DNA from: an uncultured Pseudanabaenaceae cyanobacterium
GTDB lineage: Bacteria > Cyanobacteriota > Cyanobacteriia > PCC-9006 > JAAUQQ01
Length of the DNA stretch: 6,170 nt
Direction of reading: 5' to 3'
Assembly (NCBI GenBank): GCA_938015405.1
Contig: CALLPZ010000350.1
Location: 1 to 6,170 of the forward strand
The notes under the pieces: generated by a model
The model's input: only the letters and a program-made list of their open reading frames with translations
Told to the model about the DNA's origin: nothing
The model's database searches: none
Shown: piece after piece, positions 5,595-6,170 of the stretch
Layout: each line of letters starts with the position of its first letter
Numbering within the stretch: position 1 is the first letter of the stretch
Translations under genes and position numbers: made by a program

Positions 5595-6170
5595 ATGCAG
5601 GCGAATTTTCACCGCATTACTGCCAGTCTGCGCAAGTGTCAGGGCGCGATCGCGAAACAGAAGCAAGCCGCATCTGGTCTTGCCGTAACCTTGGGGGTTA
5701 CCAGCACAGTCCTGGTGATCAATAGCTTGGGCTGGCTACAACTCTTAGAGTTTCAAGCCTTCGACCTCTTCACCCGACATCAGCCCCTCGCCGAGAAAGA
5801 TCCACGCATCACCGTACTCGCTGTTGAAGAAGCAGATATTTCAGCCCTGAAACGCTGGCCTATCTCCGATGAACAATTGGCAGATCTGCTAACCAAAATC
5901 AATAGCTACAAGCCTCGGGCGATCGGTCTAGATCTATACCGTGATGTCCTCGTTCCCCCGGGTGCAGACAAGCTCACCGAGGCCTACCACGCCATGCCCA
6001 ACCTGGTCGGCGTGGAAAAAGCAGTCGGCCAATCCGTGCCTCCCTCCCCCGTCCTCAAAGAGCTGGGACAAGTTGCCTTAGCCGATCTCCTCCTCGACAG
6101 CGATAGCAGGGTTCGCCGAGGTCTAATTTCCGTAGAGCAGCCCCCTGGTCAGATCAAATTGGGCATGGCC
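5595..6170 (+). CDS. CHASE2-domain membrane sensor protein, N-terminal part (3'-partial)
   Basis: An open frame of 192 codons runs off the right edge with no stop. Residues 1-27 are a short basic cytoplasmic start, and about 28-51 are a membrane segment (GLAVTLGVTSTVLVINSLGW and on). From about residue 52 the sequence is a CHASE2 domain (PF05226), an extracytoplasmic sensory domain: FQAFDLFTRHQP (53-64), DPRITVLAVEEADI (69-82), WPISDEQLADLL (88-99), PRAIGLDLYRD (107-117), NLVGVEK (136-142), and LGQVALADLLLDSDSRVRRGL (from 157). In this family CHASE2 is followed by further membrane helices and an effector such as an adenylate/guanylate cyclase, a kinase or a CHAT domain; which one cannot be seen here. 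The start is ATG 5595, because an in-frame TGA at 5583-5585 leaves no earlier start. No clear Shine-Dalgarno is present. It follows the DUF928 gene by 354 bases on the same strand. The signal sensed is unknown. Confidence 0.9.
   Translation, partial: MQANFHRITASLRKCQGAIAKQKQAASGLAVTLGVTSTVLVINSLGWLQLLEFQAFDLFTRHQPLAEKDPRITVLAVEEADISALKRWPISDEQLADLLTKINSYKPRAIGLDLYRDVLVPPGADKLTEAYHAMPNLVGVEKAVGQSVPPSPVLKELGQVALADLLLDSDSRVRRGLISVEQPPGQIKLGMA

Larger units (their letters stand above)
862..5653. repeat. Eight dispersed HIP1 octamers (GCGATCGC)
   Basis: Exact copies lie at 862-869, 1185-1192, 2088-2095, 2346-2353, 2466-2473, 2736-2743, 5351-5358 and 5646-5653. Six are inside genes and two are in spacers. 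This palindrome is highly over-represented in many cyanobacterial genomes, which is the strongest compositional clue to the host. None occurs between 2744 and 5350, a stretch covering the CHAT catalytic domain and the DUF928 gene. Confidence 0.9.

Noticed and set aside
1..6170. tRNA or rRNA genes, CRISPR arrays, insertion sequences and phage genes
   Set aside because: No cloverleaf, rRNA-like segment, regularly spaced repeats, transposase motif or terminal inverted repeats were seen. The holin family name alone does not indicate a prophage.

Overview
The window looks like a chromosomal segment of a cyanobacterium. The octamer GCGATCGC (the HIP1 palindrome, a cyanobacterial signature) occurs eight times in 6.2 kb, where chance would give about 0.1. 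The protein families also point there: a secreted TPR-CHAT protein, a DUF928 protein and a CHASE2 sensor, all typical of filamentous or Leptolyngbya-like cyanobacteria. I cannot name the genus from the sequence.

Left part (1-911) is ordinary housekeeping sequence. It holds the C-terminal end of aspartate kinase on the + strand, a perfect 20-bp inverted repeat that should work as a bidirectional terminator, and a convergent - strand gene for a four-helix membrane protein of the phage-holin-4_2 (PF04020, YvlD-like) family. A gap of about 414 bases rich in A/T tracts and -10-like hexamers separates this gene from the divergent gene to its right.

Right part (1326-6170) holds three + strand genes whose products are all predicted to act outside the cytoplasm or to sense the outside. 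They are an 892-residue exported TPR-CHAT protein with an intact His/Cys dyad, a 244-residue exported DUF928 protein with a single cysteine pair, and the N-terminal 192 residues of a CHASE2-domain membrane sensor that runs off the right edge. The spacers between them are long (501 and 354 bases) and carry hairpins, short repeats and a candidate promoter. They are therefore probably a co-functional neighbourhood with separate transcription units, not one tight operon.

The part most worth a second look is this CHAT / DUF928 / CHASE2 trio, read as a possible cell-envelope sensing and proteolysis module. The structured 5241-5594 spacer, which could encode a small RNA, is the other. The reading of the trio as one system is inference; the domain calls are well supported.
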